A DNA stretch of 5,978 nucleotides from an uncultured Prevotella sp. (lineage in GTDB: Bacteria; Bacteroidota; Bacteroidia; Bacteroidales; Bacteroidaceae). The notes under the pieces are model-generated. The model did not search any database, had not been told where the DNA came from, and saw only the letters and a program-made list of their open reading frames with translations. The position numbers were made by a program, and so were the translations under genes. Shown piece by piece: positions 1 to 5,978 of this stretch. The stretch is taken from positions 1 to 5,978 of the forward strand of contig CALZDK010000118.1 in NCBI GenBank assembly GCA_945637645.1. The letters run 5' to 3'. Numbering within the stretch: position 1 is the first letter of the stretch; the number at the start of each line of letters is the position of its first letter.

Positions 1-74
1 GGTGCTTCAAATTCTTCACCAAAGACTCTCCATTGTTGCCTTCCGGTCTTATTGGCCCTGTTGTTATAAGATAA
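1..74 (+). CDS. C-terminal end of a probable large glycoside hydrolase (5' partial)
   Basis: The reading frame that starts at base 3 is open from the window edge to a TAA at 72-74 and gives 23 residues ending in DSPLLPSGLIGPVVIR. The closing SGLxGPVxI pattern is familiar from the C-termini of large Bacteroidota glycosidases that end in a GH2-type sugar-binding jelly roll, for example GH106 rhamnosidases and some GH2 enzymes. The family cannot be decided from 23 residues. The other two plus-strand frames are also open for a short distance, but they end in nothing recognisable. The gene is co-directional with the GH2 gene that begins 149 bases downstream, which fits neighbouring degradative enzymes of one PUL. 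Both the coding status and the glycosidase assignment are inferences from a short tail. Confidence 0.5.
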   Translation, partial: CFKFFTKDSPLLPSGLIGPVVIR

Positions 75-168
75 TAAATCCTACTTCGGGATAGCACCTT
101 CAAAATACCGAAATGGTGGTAATACGAAAAGTATTGGACAATTAATACAGATTTTGGGACAAAAAAAC

Positions 169-178
169 AAGGTGAGGA
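169..178 (+). promoter_or_regulatory. Shine-Dalgarno-like sequence before an upstream in-frame ATG
   Basis: AAGGTGAGGA lies directly before an ATG at 179-181 that is in frame with the GH2 gene. It resembles a ribosome binding site, but it sits almost against the ATG. Bacteroidota rarely depend on such sites, and starting here would put 15 extra residues before a well-formed signal peptide. It is probably not used, or used only on transcripts that begin further upstream. Confidence 0.15.
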
Positions 179-192
179 ATGGAAATAAACTG

Positions 193-200
193 TAATTTTG
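193..200 (+). promoter_or_regulatory. Candidate Bacteroidota -7 promoter element for the GH2 gene
   Basis: TAATTTTG matches the Bacteroidota primary sigma-factor -7 consensus TAnnTTTG exactly and is followed by C. It lies 23 bases before the preferred GH2 start at 224, so transcription would begin near 205-209 and leave a short A-rich leader of roughly 15-20 bases. No clear TTTG -33 box is visible at the expected distance upstream (about 168-174), which lowers confidence. If the element is real, the in-frame ATG at 179 would not be on the transcript, which supports the start at 224. Confidence 0.4.
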
Positions 201-223
201 CACCGAAACTAATAACGACAACA

Positions 224-3217
224 ATGAAGAAAACTATTCTCACATTGGCAATATTCGCCATGACCATCGTGACAGCCATGGCTGTAGAAAGACAAAAACT
301 CAATTTCAACGCCGGATGGCTGATGAAGGTCGGCGACATTGAGGATGCACAGACATACCAATATAACGACACTCGTTGGAAACCTGTAACACTGCCTTAC
401 GCCTTCAACGGCAACGAGGCATACAGGAAGGACATCGTAGATCTCACCGACACCGTGGTGTGGTATAGGAAACACTTCAACATGACGGATGTGAAGTCAA
501 AGAAGGTGTTTGTGGAGTTTGAAGGCGTGAGGCAAGGTGCCGACTTCTACCTCAACGGACAACCGCTTGGCTTCAGCGAGAACGGCGTGATGGCTTGCGG
601 GTTCGACCTTACTCCATATATTAAAGAAGGTGAGAACGTGATTGCGGTGAGATGCGACAACAACTGGCGCTACAGGTCGAGAAGGCACAACAGCCAGTAT
701 CAGTGGAACGACCGCAACTTCAACGCCAACTACGGCGGAATTCCCAAAAACGTTTTTCTTCACATCACAGGCAAGGCATACCAGACACTGCCGCTATATA
801 GCGACCTTGGCACCACTGGCACCTACATCTATGCCACCGACTTCGACATACGCCGCCGAAGCGCTAAAGTGCATGCCGAATCGGAAGTGAAAAACGAGAG
901 TGGCGCTGACAGGATATTGTCGCTCGTGGCTGAAGTGACAGATGCCGACGGAAAACTCATAGCCACACTAAAAGGCGACAAGGTGAACGTAAAGGCACAA
1001 GAGACTGCCACACTCAGTGCAGAGGGCAACATTGCGGGACTGCATTTCTGGTCGTGGGGATATGGATATCTATATAAGGTGAAGACAATGCTTTGCGACA
1101 ACAATGGTAATCTGACAGATGCTGTCGTGACAAGAACAGGATTCCGAAAAACCCGATTTGCCGAAGGAAAGATATGGCTCAACGACAGGGTTATTATGAT
1201 GCACGGCTATGCACAACGCACCTCTAACGAGTGGCCTGGAGTGGGGCTTTCTGTCCCCGCTTGGCTCAGCGACTACAGTAATGCCTTGATGGTGGAGTCG
1301 GGTGCCAATCTCGTGCGCTGGATGCATGTAACACCGTGGAAACAAGACATTGAGTCGTGCGACCGTGTGGGACTCATTCAGGCTATGCCAGCCGGCGACG
1401 CCGAAAAAGACGTTACAGGACCACGCTGGACACAACGCACCGAACTTATGCGCGACGCCATAATCTATAATCGTAACAATCCCTCAATCCTCTTCTACGA
1501 AGGCGGCAACGAAAGCATCTCACGCGAGCACATGATTGAACTTAAAGCCATACGCGACAAATATGACCCTCATGGCGGTCGTGCCATTGGCTCAAGGGAG
1601 ATGCTCGACATCGACGAGGCGGAATACGGAGGCGAGATGCTCTACATAAACAAGTCGGGCAAACACCCGATGTGGGCAATGGAATACTGTCGCGACGAAG
1701 GACTTCGAAAATACTGGGACGAGCTGTCTTATCCTTACCATAAGGAAGGCGACGGACCTCTATATCGTGGAAAACCTGCCAACGACTACAACCACAACAT
1801 GGACGTGTTTGCCATTGAAATGGTGCGACGTTGGGAAGAATACTGGAAGGAACGTCCCGGAGGAGGCCGACGATCCTCGGCAGGAGGAGTAAAGATTGTG
1901 TTCAGCGACACAAACACTCATCATCGTGGCGAGTCAAACTTCCGTACCAGTGGTGTTGTCGATGCCATGCGACTGCCAAAAGACGCGTTCTACGTCCATC
2001 AGGTGATGTGGGACGGATGGGTGGAACCTGAAAAGCCCCGCACTCATATCATAGGACACTGGAACTACAACCAAGGCACACGAAAGCCTGTTTATGTGGT
2101 GTCGAATGCCGACGAGGTGGAACTCTTCGTAAACGGAAAGAGCCAGGGGAAAGGAACGAGAAGCCACCAATATCTCTTCACTTTCAACGACGTTGACTTT
2201 GAAAGCGGAAAGATTGTGGCTGTGGCAAACAATGGCAGCCGCGACGAGATAGAGACTGCAGGCAAGCCATACGCCATACGTCTGAAGGCAATGGAGAACC
2301 CAGAGGGAATGAAAGCCGACGGAGCTGACATGGCTCTTGTTGAGGTGGAGGTGGTGGACAAGGAAGGCAGACGCTGTCCTCTCGACAACCGCATCGTCCA
2401 CTTCAACTTCAATGGCGAAGCGGAATGGATTGGTGGCATCGGCACTCGCGACAATAAGTCGTTTCAGCGTCCAGACCTGAACAGGGACAAGTCGTTGCTC
2501 GATGCGGCAGCCACAAAAAATATCAGCGACAACTATGTTGGTTCCATGTCGTTGCCAGTGGAGTGTGGTGTAAACCGTGTGCTTTTGCGCTCAACGGTAA
2601 ACGCAGGCACTATCCGCCTTTATGCCACTGCTGAAGGCGTACAGCCCGCAAAACTCACCCTCACCACCAAGCCACTGCAAGGCAACACCCTGCCGCAACT
2701 CACCCTTCCGTGTCGTCTTGACCGTGGCGAAACCCCTTCCACACCATCATATACAGACCGCAATCGTTCAGTGGCAATAAAGAAAGCAGAGGCAGGCAGC
2801 AACAACGAAAACGTGGCGGCATCATACGACGACAACGAACTGTCGGAATGGAAGAGTGACGGACAGCGAGAGAACGCTTGGATAACCTACACCCTCGAAC
2901 GCAAGGCAAAAGTTTGCAAAATAACGATGAAACTCTCCGGTTGGCGATCTCTTCGCTATCCGTTGGCAGTCTATGCAGGAAAGAAGAAGGTGTGGGAAGG
3001 CATCACCCCTCAGTCGTTAGGCTATGTGCACATTGACATCCCGACTCCCGTCAGCTCCGACATTCTTACAATAAAGATGCTCGGTCCTTCCTTTGCAAAG
3101 ACAGAGAAGGGCGACACTGCCGAACTTGCCGGTGGCAAGGCTGGAGAGCTCGACCGAGTGGCAACAGCCAAGGGTGCAGTCAGCCTCCGCATAGTGGAAC
3201 TTGACATACTTGAATGA
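224..3217 (+). CDS. Secreted glycoside hydrolase family 2 enzyme (beta-galactosidase-like) with DUF4982-like and C-terminal F5/8C-like domains
   Basis: This encodes a 997-residue retaining exo-glycosidase of clan GH-A type that should act in the periplasm. The ATG at 224 is preferred over the in-frame ATG at 179 because it gives a clean signal peptide: KK at residues 2-3, a hydrophobic core, and cleavage after AMA at residue 20. Visible parts in order, with rough borders, are: a sugar-binding jelly roll at 24-183 (ending NYGGI), an Ig-like sandwich at 186-306, a TIM barrel at 308-600, a DUF4982-like domain at 608-670 (PVYVVSNADEVELFVNGKSQ), an Ig-like domain at 682-815, and a discoidin/CBM32-like F5/8C domain at about 850-997. 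The barrel carries the GH2 NxxRxxHxxP signature (N362, R365, H368, P371). The likely acid/base is E430 in YEGGNE, and the likely nucleophile is E487 in MWAMEY. There is no lipobox and no type IX sorting domain. Substrate is not predictable: GH2 includes beta-galactosidases, beta-glucuronidases, beta-mannosidases and others. It converges on the phosphatase gene, 9 bases away. Confidence 0.9.
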   Translation: MKKTILTLAIFAMTIVTAMAVERQKLNFNAGWLMKVGDIEDAQTYQYNDTRWKPVTLPYAFNGNEAYRKDIVDLTDTVVWYRKHFNMTDVKSKKVFVEFEGVRQGADFYLNGQPLGFSENGVMACGFDLTPYIKEGENVIAVRCDNNWRYRSRRHNSQYQWNDRNFNANYGGIPKNVFLHITGKAYQTLPLYSDLGTTGTYIYATDFDIRRRSAKVHAESEVKNESGADRILSLVAEVTDADGKLIATLKGDKVNVKAQETATLSAEGNIAGLHFWSWGYGYLYKVKTMLCDNNGNLTDAVVTRTGFRKTRFAEGKIWLNDRVIMMHGYAQRTSNEWPGVGLSVPAWLSDYSNALMVESGANLVRWMHVTPWKQDIESCDRVGLIQAMPAGDAEKDVTGPRWTQRTELMRDAIIYNRNNPSILFYEGGNESISREHMIELKAIRDKYDPHGGRAIGSREMLDIDEAEYGGEMLYINKSGKHPMWAMEYCRDEGLRKYWDELSYPYHKEGDGPLYRGKPANDYNHNMDVFAIEMVRRWEEYWKERPGGGRRSSAGGVKIVFSDTNTHHRGESNFRTSGVVDAMRLPKDAFYVHQVMWDGWVEPEKPRTHIIGHWNYNQGTRKPVYVVSNADEVELFVNGKSQGKGTRSHQYLFTFNDVDFESGKIVAVANNGSRDEIETAGKPYAIRLKAMENPEGMKADGADMALVEVEVVDKEGRRCPLDNRIVHFNFNGEAEWIGGIGTRDNKSFQRPDLNRDKSLLDAAATKNISDNYVGSMSLPVECGVNRVLLRSTVNAGTIRLYATAEGVQPAKLTLTTKPLQGNTLPQLTLPCRLDRGETPSTPSYTDRNRSVAIKKAEAGSNNENVAASYDDNELSEWKSDGQRENAWITYTLERKAKVCKITMKLSGWRSLRYPLAVYAGKKKVWEGITPQSLGYVHIDIPTPVSSDILTIKMLGPSFAKTEKGDTAELAGGKAGELDRVATAKGAVSLRIVELDILE

Positions 3218-3226
3218 AATGTCTGT

Positions 3227-4384
3227 CTAGCGGTTATGCAGCAGATGTTTTCTCGCTGGGTCGTCGTATATGATGTAAATTCTGTCATCTTCAATGAGTA
3301 TGGCACGGCTCTTGTGGTTTTCCCGGTTTTTCTTGTTGTCAACGTTTACTGCTATAACTCGACCTGAGTGGAAAGAGCTGATATCGTCGAAAATGGTGTG
3401 ACCTACGACGACACGGTCAACATTGTATTGCCTTAGCACCATTTCAAGGGTGTCTTTTGCTATGGGGGCGTATTTGGGCTGATCGAGTACCATGCCACGA
3501 TACCAGACAGGACCTTTTGAGGCAAAGAGGAAATGGGTGAGAGGAGACTCTGCACGGCGTTGCGACTTGTTGAGATACAAACCATGGCTCATCTGTTCGT
3601 TGACTGTTGGGACTGACAGGTTTTGTTCGAGCAGTTGCCCGCTAATTCCTGCATGGACAAAGAGATTGTTGCCTATCACTTGCATCGTGTTGCGTGTTGA
3701 CAGCCAATAGCCAAGTTCAGTGGAGCGCGAAAGGAGCTGGGGATATTCCATGCAGAGCCTTTCGGCAAGAAGTTTGTATTTTTCCTTGGTGTAGCGCAGG
3801 TCGTTCATCAGCACCATTGGCTCATGGTTGCCAAGGAGGAAATCGACACTGCCGCCTGACAGTGCAGCCTCGTGCTCCAGTTTGTAGAGCAGCCAAAGAA
3901 TCTGTATCACGTCCTTGCCACGGTCGAAGACGTCGCCAATGACAACAAGACGGTTATTGCTGTATGTCCAACGGTAGTTTGAGTCGATGATTCCGTTGCC
4001 TTGCAGAAGGCTGACAAGGCAGTCGAGATCGCCGTGGGGGTCTGAAGTGACGAAGAGTTTTGGCGGTTGTGGGCTTTTCCACTGTGGACGCTCAAAATGG
4101 TGTAGCGACACGGAGAAACGGTGCTTGCCATTGTGGGAAGTGACGGTGAAGGGTTGGGAGACGAGTGGTGAGTGACGGGAGGGGAGAACGGTGTCGGTTA
4201 TGTTGCCCTCTACACTGACACTTACTACTCGCACACTGCCATCGGGATGATAGATGATGTATGGGCCATCGGCAGAGAGGTGATGGTCGTCATGGGCAAA
4301 GGTCTGCCCGCCGAACACTATCGGCAAGCAGACCATGAGAGAGAGAATTCTCCTGAAGAACCTTAGTTGTAACATATTTTTCAC
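3227..4384 (-). CDS. Exported PPP-family metallophosphatase, Shewanella-like (Shelph) type
   Basis: This encodes a 385-residue calcineurin-like (Metallophos) phosphoesterase that should act in the periplasm. A signal peptide is visible (RFFRR, then a hydrophobic stretch, with cleavage likely after TFA at residue 30). Residues 31-108 form a beta-rich stretch with DGPYIIYHPDG, unlike the catalytic core. The metal-binding motifs of PPP phosphatases all follow in order: DPHGD at 115-119, GDVFDRG at 150-156, GNHE at 185-188, FVHAG at 242-246 and VVGHT at 326-330. The spacing and the RW..., ILWLL..LE.EA...GG and DLRY segments between motifs recall the Shelph group of bacterial and plant PPP enzymes. 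Characterised relatives dephosphorylate proteins, including tyrosine residues. Here the substrate is unknown and could equally be a phosphorylated glycan. The start is a GTG overlapping the susD stop, with an alternative ATG at 4375 that keeps the signal peptide. It is the last gene of the SusC-SusD operon within the window. Confidence 0.88.
   Translation of the reverse strand: MKNMLQLRFFRRILSLMVCLPIVFGGQTFAHDDHHLSADGPYIIYHPDGSVRVVSVSVEGNITDTVLPSRHSPLVSQPFTVTSHNGKHRFSVSLHHFERPQWKSPQPPKLFVTSDPHGDLDCLVSLLQGNGIIDSNYRWTYSNNRLVVIGDVFDRGKDVIQILWLLYKLEHEAALSGGSVDFLLGNHEPMVLMNDLRYTKEKYKLLAERLCMEYPQLLSRSTELGYWLSTRNTMQVIGNNLFVHAGISGQLLEQNLSVPTVNEQMSHGLYLNKSQRRAESPLTHFLFASKGPVWYRGMVLDQPKYAPIAKDTLEMVLRQYNVDRVVVGHTIFDDISSFHSGRVIAVNVDNKKNRENHKSRAILIEDDRIYIIYDDPARKHLLHNR
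4373..4384 (-). promoter_or_regulatory. Overlapping stop/start junction (GTGA) between susD-like and phosphatase genes
   Basis: Read on the minus strand, GTGA at 4384-4381 contains both the GTG start of the phosphatase and the TGA stop of the SusD-like gene. A second in-frame ATG lies 9 bases further on, at 4375-4373. No Shine-Dalgarno-like sequence stands out. Either start implies translational coupling: the ribosome ending SusD is positioned at once to begin the phosphatase. Confidence 0.6.
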
Positions 4385-5868
4385 TTTTGATCGTTGGAAG
4401 ATTGGTATAACGGATTCTGCTCGATATTTCCGTTGGCGTCAATCTCCGACTTTGGTATTGGCAGTACACACTTGAAATAGTTCCAGTCGAAATGCAGTTT
4501 TTCCTTTGCTGAGGTGAGATGTTTTGTGGAACTTACCTTCGACTGTCCCGACACGTCGTGCCTGTCAACGCTGCCTCCATCACGCAAGGCGTCGAACATA
4601 CGGTGTCCTTCGCCCACGAGTTCTTTCCGTCGCTCGGTCATCACGCGGTCAAGGGTCACCTGGGTGCCTTGTACACTGTTTTTGGGGTTGGCACGGCTAA
4701 CGATGGCGTCGAGCCATTTCACGGCATTATCGTTGTCTCCTGTTTTCACGGCTGCCTCAGCGGCATTGAGATAAGCCTCTGAGAGGCGCAGCAGCGGAAT
4801 GTTGGCATCCATGATTTCCTCGCCCTCCTGTGGCTGGTATTTGTTGACGAAGCCACGCTTGCTGCTGTATACCAACAGTTTGAGTCTCACGTCGGAAGGG
4901 TCTTCGTTGAGTAGTGCATGGAAACTGCTGGTGACACAGATGTCCTTATAGCCGCTGGGAGAGTGGAGACGGCCGAGCGACTCCTTGCCAGGGCTGTCGT
5001 CGGTGAGGTTTACAATCTCAAAGAGCACCTCGCCCTTGTTGCTCTCGCTGTAGTCGAAGCCCCATGCAGAGGGATATTCGGCATTTGACCATAGCCGATA
5101 GCCTTGTTTCTCTGCTCCTTTTATGGCTTGTGTAGCCATGTTGTAGGCCTCGGCGTTGTCGCCATGATAGAGGTAAACTCGGCTAAGCAGAGTCAAAGCT
5201 CCCCAGAGGTTTATCCTGCCTTTGTGGTAGTCCTTTCCCTCGTCGTTGTCCATTGCCTCAACGGCAGCCTTGAGATCGCTGATTACTGCCGTGTAGCACT
5301 CTGCCACGGTGTTTCTCTTGGGTTTTGCGTTTTTGTCGAGCACTGTGGTCACTATAGGCACTCCGAGCGACGCTCCGTTGTCTTTCTTATATGGATAGCC
5401 GTAGAAGCGTGTGAGGTCGAACAGGAACATGGCACGCAAGGCCAGTGCCTGACCTTTGAAGTAGTCGCGCAGTTCGGTTTCGGAGGTTTCCATGTTGTCT
5501 ATCTTGCCGAGTATGATGTTGCATAGTCCAATCATCTCGTAAGGATAGGACCAGAAGGTTGTCGGGGCGGTGTCTTTAGTGAAGTTGAGCAGATAGTAGT
5601 TGCCTGTGCGCTTTGTGGCACTGTAGGCCTGCATGTCGTCGCCTGTTGCATCGGCGTAATAGACGAGACGTCCGGAATAGGCGTATGCGTCCTGCATGGT
5701 GTTGTAGATGCCATTGAGGAGAAACTCCACGTCGGTGAGGACGTTGACAACCTTATCTGTCTCCACGGCTGTGGATGGCTCTTGGTCGAGCCAGCTGTCG
5801 GAGCACGAGGTGGCTGAGAGAGCCAGCGTGCCCATCAGTATATATGATTTGATATTTTTCATATTCAT
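4381..5868 (-). CDS. SusD/RagB-family nutrient-binding outer-membrane lipoprotein
   Basis: This 495-residue protein is the surface lipoprotein that lids a SusC-type transporter and binds the incoming oligosaccharide or peptide ligand. A lipoprotein signal peptide ends at LSATSC, with the lipidated Cys at residue 22 (20 if the second ATG is used). The hallmark SusD start DSWLDQEPSTAV follows, and SD right after the Cys resembles a Bacteroidota surface-export signal. The family motif ALALRAMFLFDLTRFYGYPY is at 141-160. TPR-like helices are seen near 216-250 and 358-390. The C-terminal SusD/RagB block includes IPLLRLSEAYLNAAEA at 357-372, ERRKELVGEGHRMFDALRDG at 412-431 and LPIPKSEIDANGNIEQNPLY at 469-488. 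The length is slightly short but normal for the family, and the gene is intact. It lies 34 bases after the SusC gene and overlaps the phosphatase start by 4 bases. Family assignment is secure. The ligand is not readable, because binding residues vary within the family. Confidence 0.96.
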   Translation of the reverse strand: MNMKNIKSYILMGTLALSATSCSDSWLDQEPSTAVETDKVVNVLTDVEFLLNGIYNTMQDAYAYSGRLVYYADATGDDMQAYSATKRTGNYYLLNFTKDTAPTTFWSYPYEMIGLCNIILGKIDNMETSETELRDYFKGQALALRAMFLFDLTRFYGYPYKKDNGASLGVPIVTTVLDKNAKPKRNTVAECYTAVISDLKAAVEAMDNDEGKDYHKGRINLWGALTLLSRVYLYHGDNAEAYNMATQAIKGAEKQGYRLWSNAEYPSAWGFDYSESNKGEVLFEIVNLTDDSPGKESLGRLHSPSGYKDICVTSSFHALLNEDPSDVRLKLLVYSSKRGFVNKYQPQEGEEIMDANIPLLRLSEAYLNAAEAAVKTGDNDNAVKWLDAIVSRANPKNSVQGTQVTLDRVMTERRKELVGEGHRMFDALRDGGSVDRHDVSGQSKVSSTKHLTSAKEKLHFDWNYFKCVLPIPKSEIDANGNIEQNPLYQSSNDQK

Positions 5869-5902
5869 TAGTGTTTTGAGTTGAGGTGGATTCTGTTATT
5901 CC

Positions 5903-5978
5903 TTAAAAGTTGATGTTGACACCAAAGGTGATGGTCTTTAGTGGAGGTGTGCCCCAAATGGCAGAACCTGCACTGACT
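5903..5978 (-). CDS. C-terminal end of a SusC/RagA-family TonB-dependent transporter (5' part outside window)
   Basis: The minus-strand frame entering from the window edge encodes 24 residues that end in WGTPPLKTITFGVNINF and a TAA stop at 5905-5903. The pattern P-x-x-x-T-I-T-F-G-V-N-I-N-F with a terminal aromatic residue is the characteristic last strand of SusC-type outer-membrane beta-barrels. Its place 34 bases before a SusD-like gene on the same strand makes the call firm despite the short fragment. The protein would pair with the SusD lipoprotein to import the ligand using TonB energy. Nothing can be said about its plug domain or ligand from this fragment. Confidence 0.9.
   Translation of the reverse strand, partial: VSAGSAIWGTPPLKTITFGVNINF

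Noticed and set aside
85..118. Interleaved short inverted repeats (TTCGG 85-89 with CCGAA 108-112; CACC 95-98 with GGTG 115-118), pseudoknot-like and possibly a terminator or riboswitch
   Set aside because: The stems are only 4-5 base pairs, the two pairings cross each other, and no T run follows. This is expected by chance at this length.
146..156. TACAGATTTTG as an alternative -7 promoter box upstream of 179
   Set aside because: The TA and TTTG halves are five bases apart instead of two, so it does not fit TAnnTTTG, and no well-spaced -33 box accompanies it.
179..223. N-terminal extension of the GH2 protein from the ATG at 179
   Set aside because: It would place 15 mostly polar residues before a complete signal peptide and overlaps a strong -7 promoter match. 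The start at 224 explains both.
1070..1435. 121-codon minus-strand open frame inside the GH2 gene
   Set aside because: It is antisense to the conserved GH2 barrel start, with no family motifs and unusually Cys/His-rich low-plausibility sequence.
1934..2401. 155-codon open frame on the minus strand inside the GH2 gene
   Set aside because: It lies fully antisense to a well-supported coding region, and its translation shows no recognisable domain or signal. It is best read as a shadow of GH2 codon use.
5104..5526. 140-codon plus-strand open frame opposite the SusD-like gene
   Set aside because: It lies inside a clear SusD coding region, and its Val/Cys-rich translation is typical of an antisense shadow.

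Overview
The window looks like part of a polysaccharide utilization locus (PUL) from a Bacteroidota bacterium, probably of the order Bacteroidales (Bacteroides/Prevotella-like). The reasons are a SusC C-terminal end followed by a complete SusD-like lipoprotein, a large secreted family-2 glycoside hydrolase with a typical Bacteroidota domain chain, a Bacteroidota-type -7 promoter box (TAATTTTG), and A-rich leaders without clear Shine-Dalgarno sites before most starts. The genus cannot be fixed from this sequence.

Plus strand: positions 1-74 hold the last 23 codons of a gene whose end (PSGLIGPVVIR) resembles the C-terminus of large glycosidases with a GH2-type sugar-binding domain. An AT-rich gap of about 150 bases follows and carries a candidate promoter at 193-200. 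A 997-residue secreted GH2 enzyme then runs from 224 to 3217. It has a signal peptide, jelly roll, Ig-like domain, TIM barrel with catalytic glutamates, DUF4982-like domain, Ig-like domain and a C-terminal F5/8C-like domain.

Minus strand, read from the right edge: the SusC (TonB-dependent outer-membrane transporter) C-terminus ends at 5903, a SusD-like lipoprotein spans 5868-4381, and a secreted PPP-family metallophosphatase of Shewanella-like (Shelph) character spans 4384-3227. The last two overlap by 4 bases, so the three genes look like one operon. The two transcription units converge with only 9 bases between stop codons.

Working model (inference): SusC/SusD capture and import a glycan or glycopeptide, the GH2 enzyme and its upstream neighbour cut it in the periplasm, and the exported phosphatase removes phosphate from the same ligand or from a phosphoprotein. 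The coupling of a PPP-type phosphatase to a SusCD pair is the least ordinary feature. No RNA gene, CRISPR array, insertion sequence or attachment site was seen.
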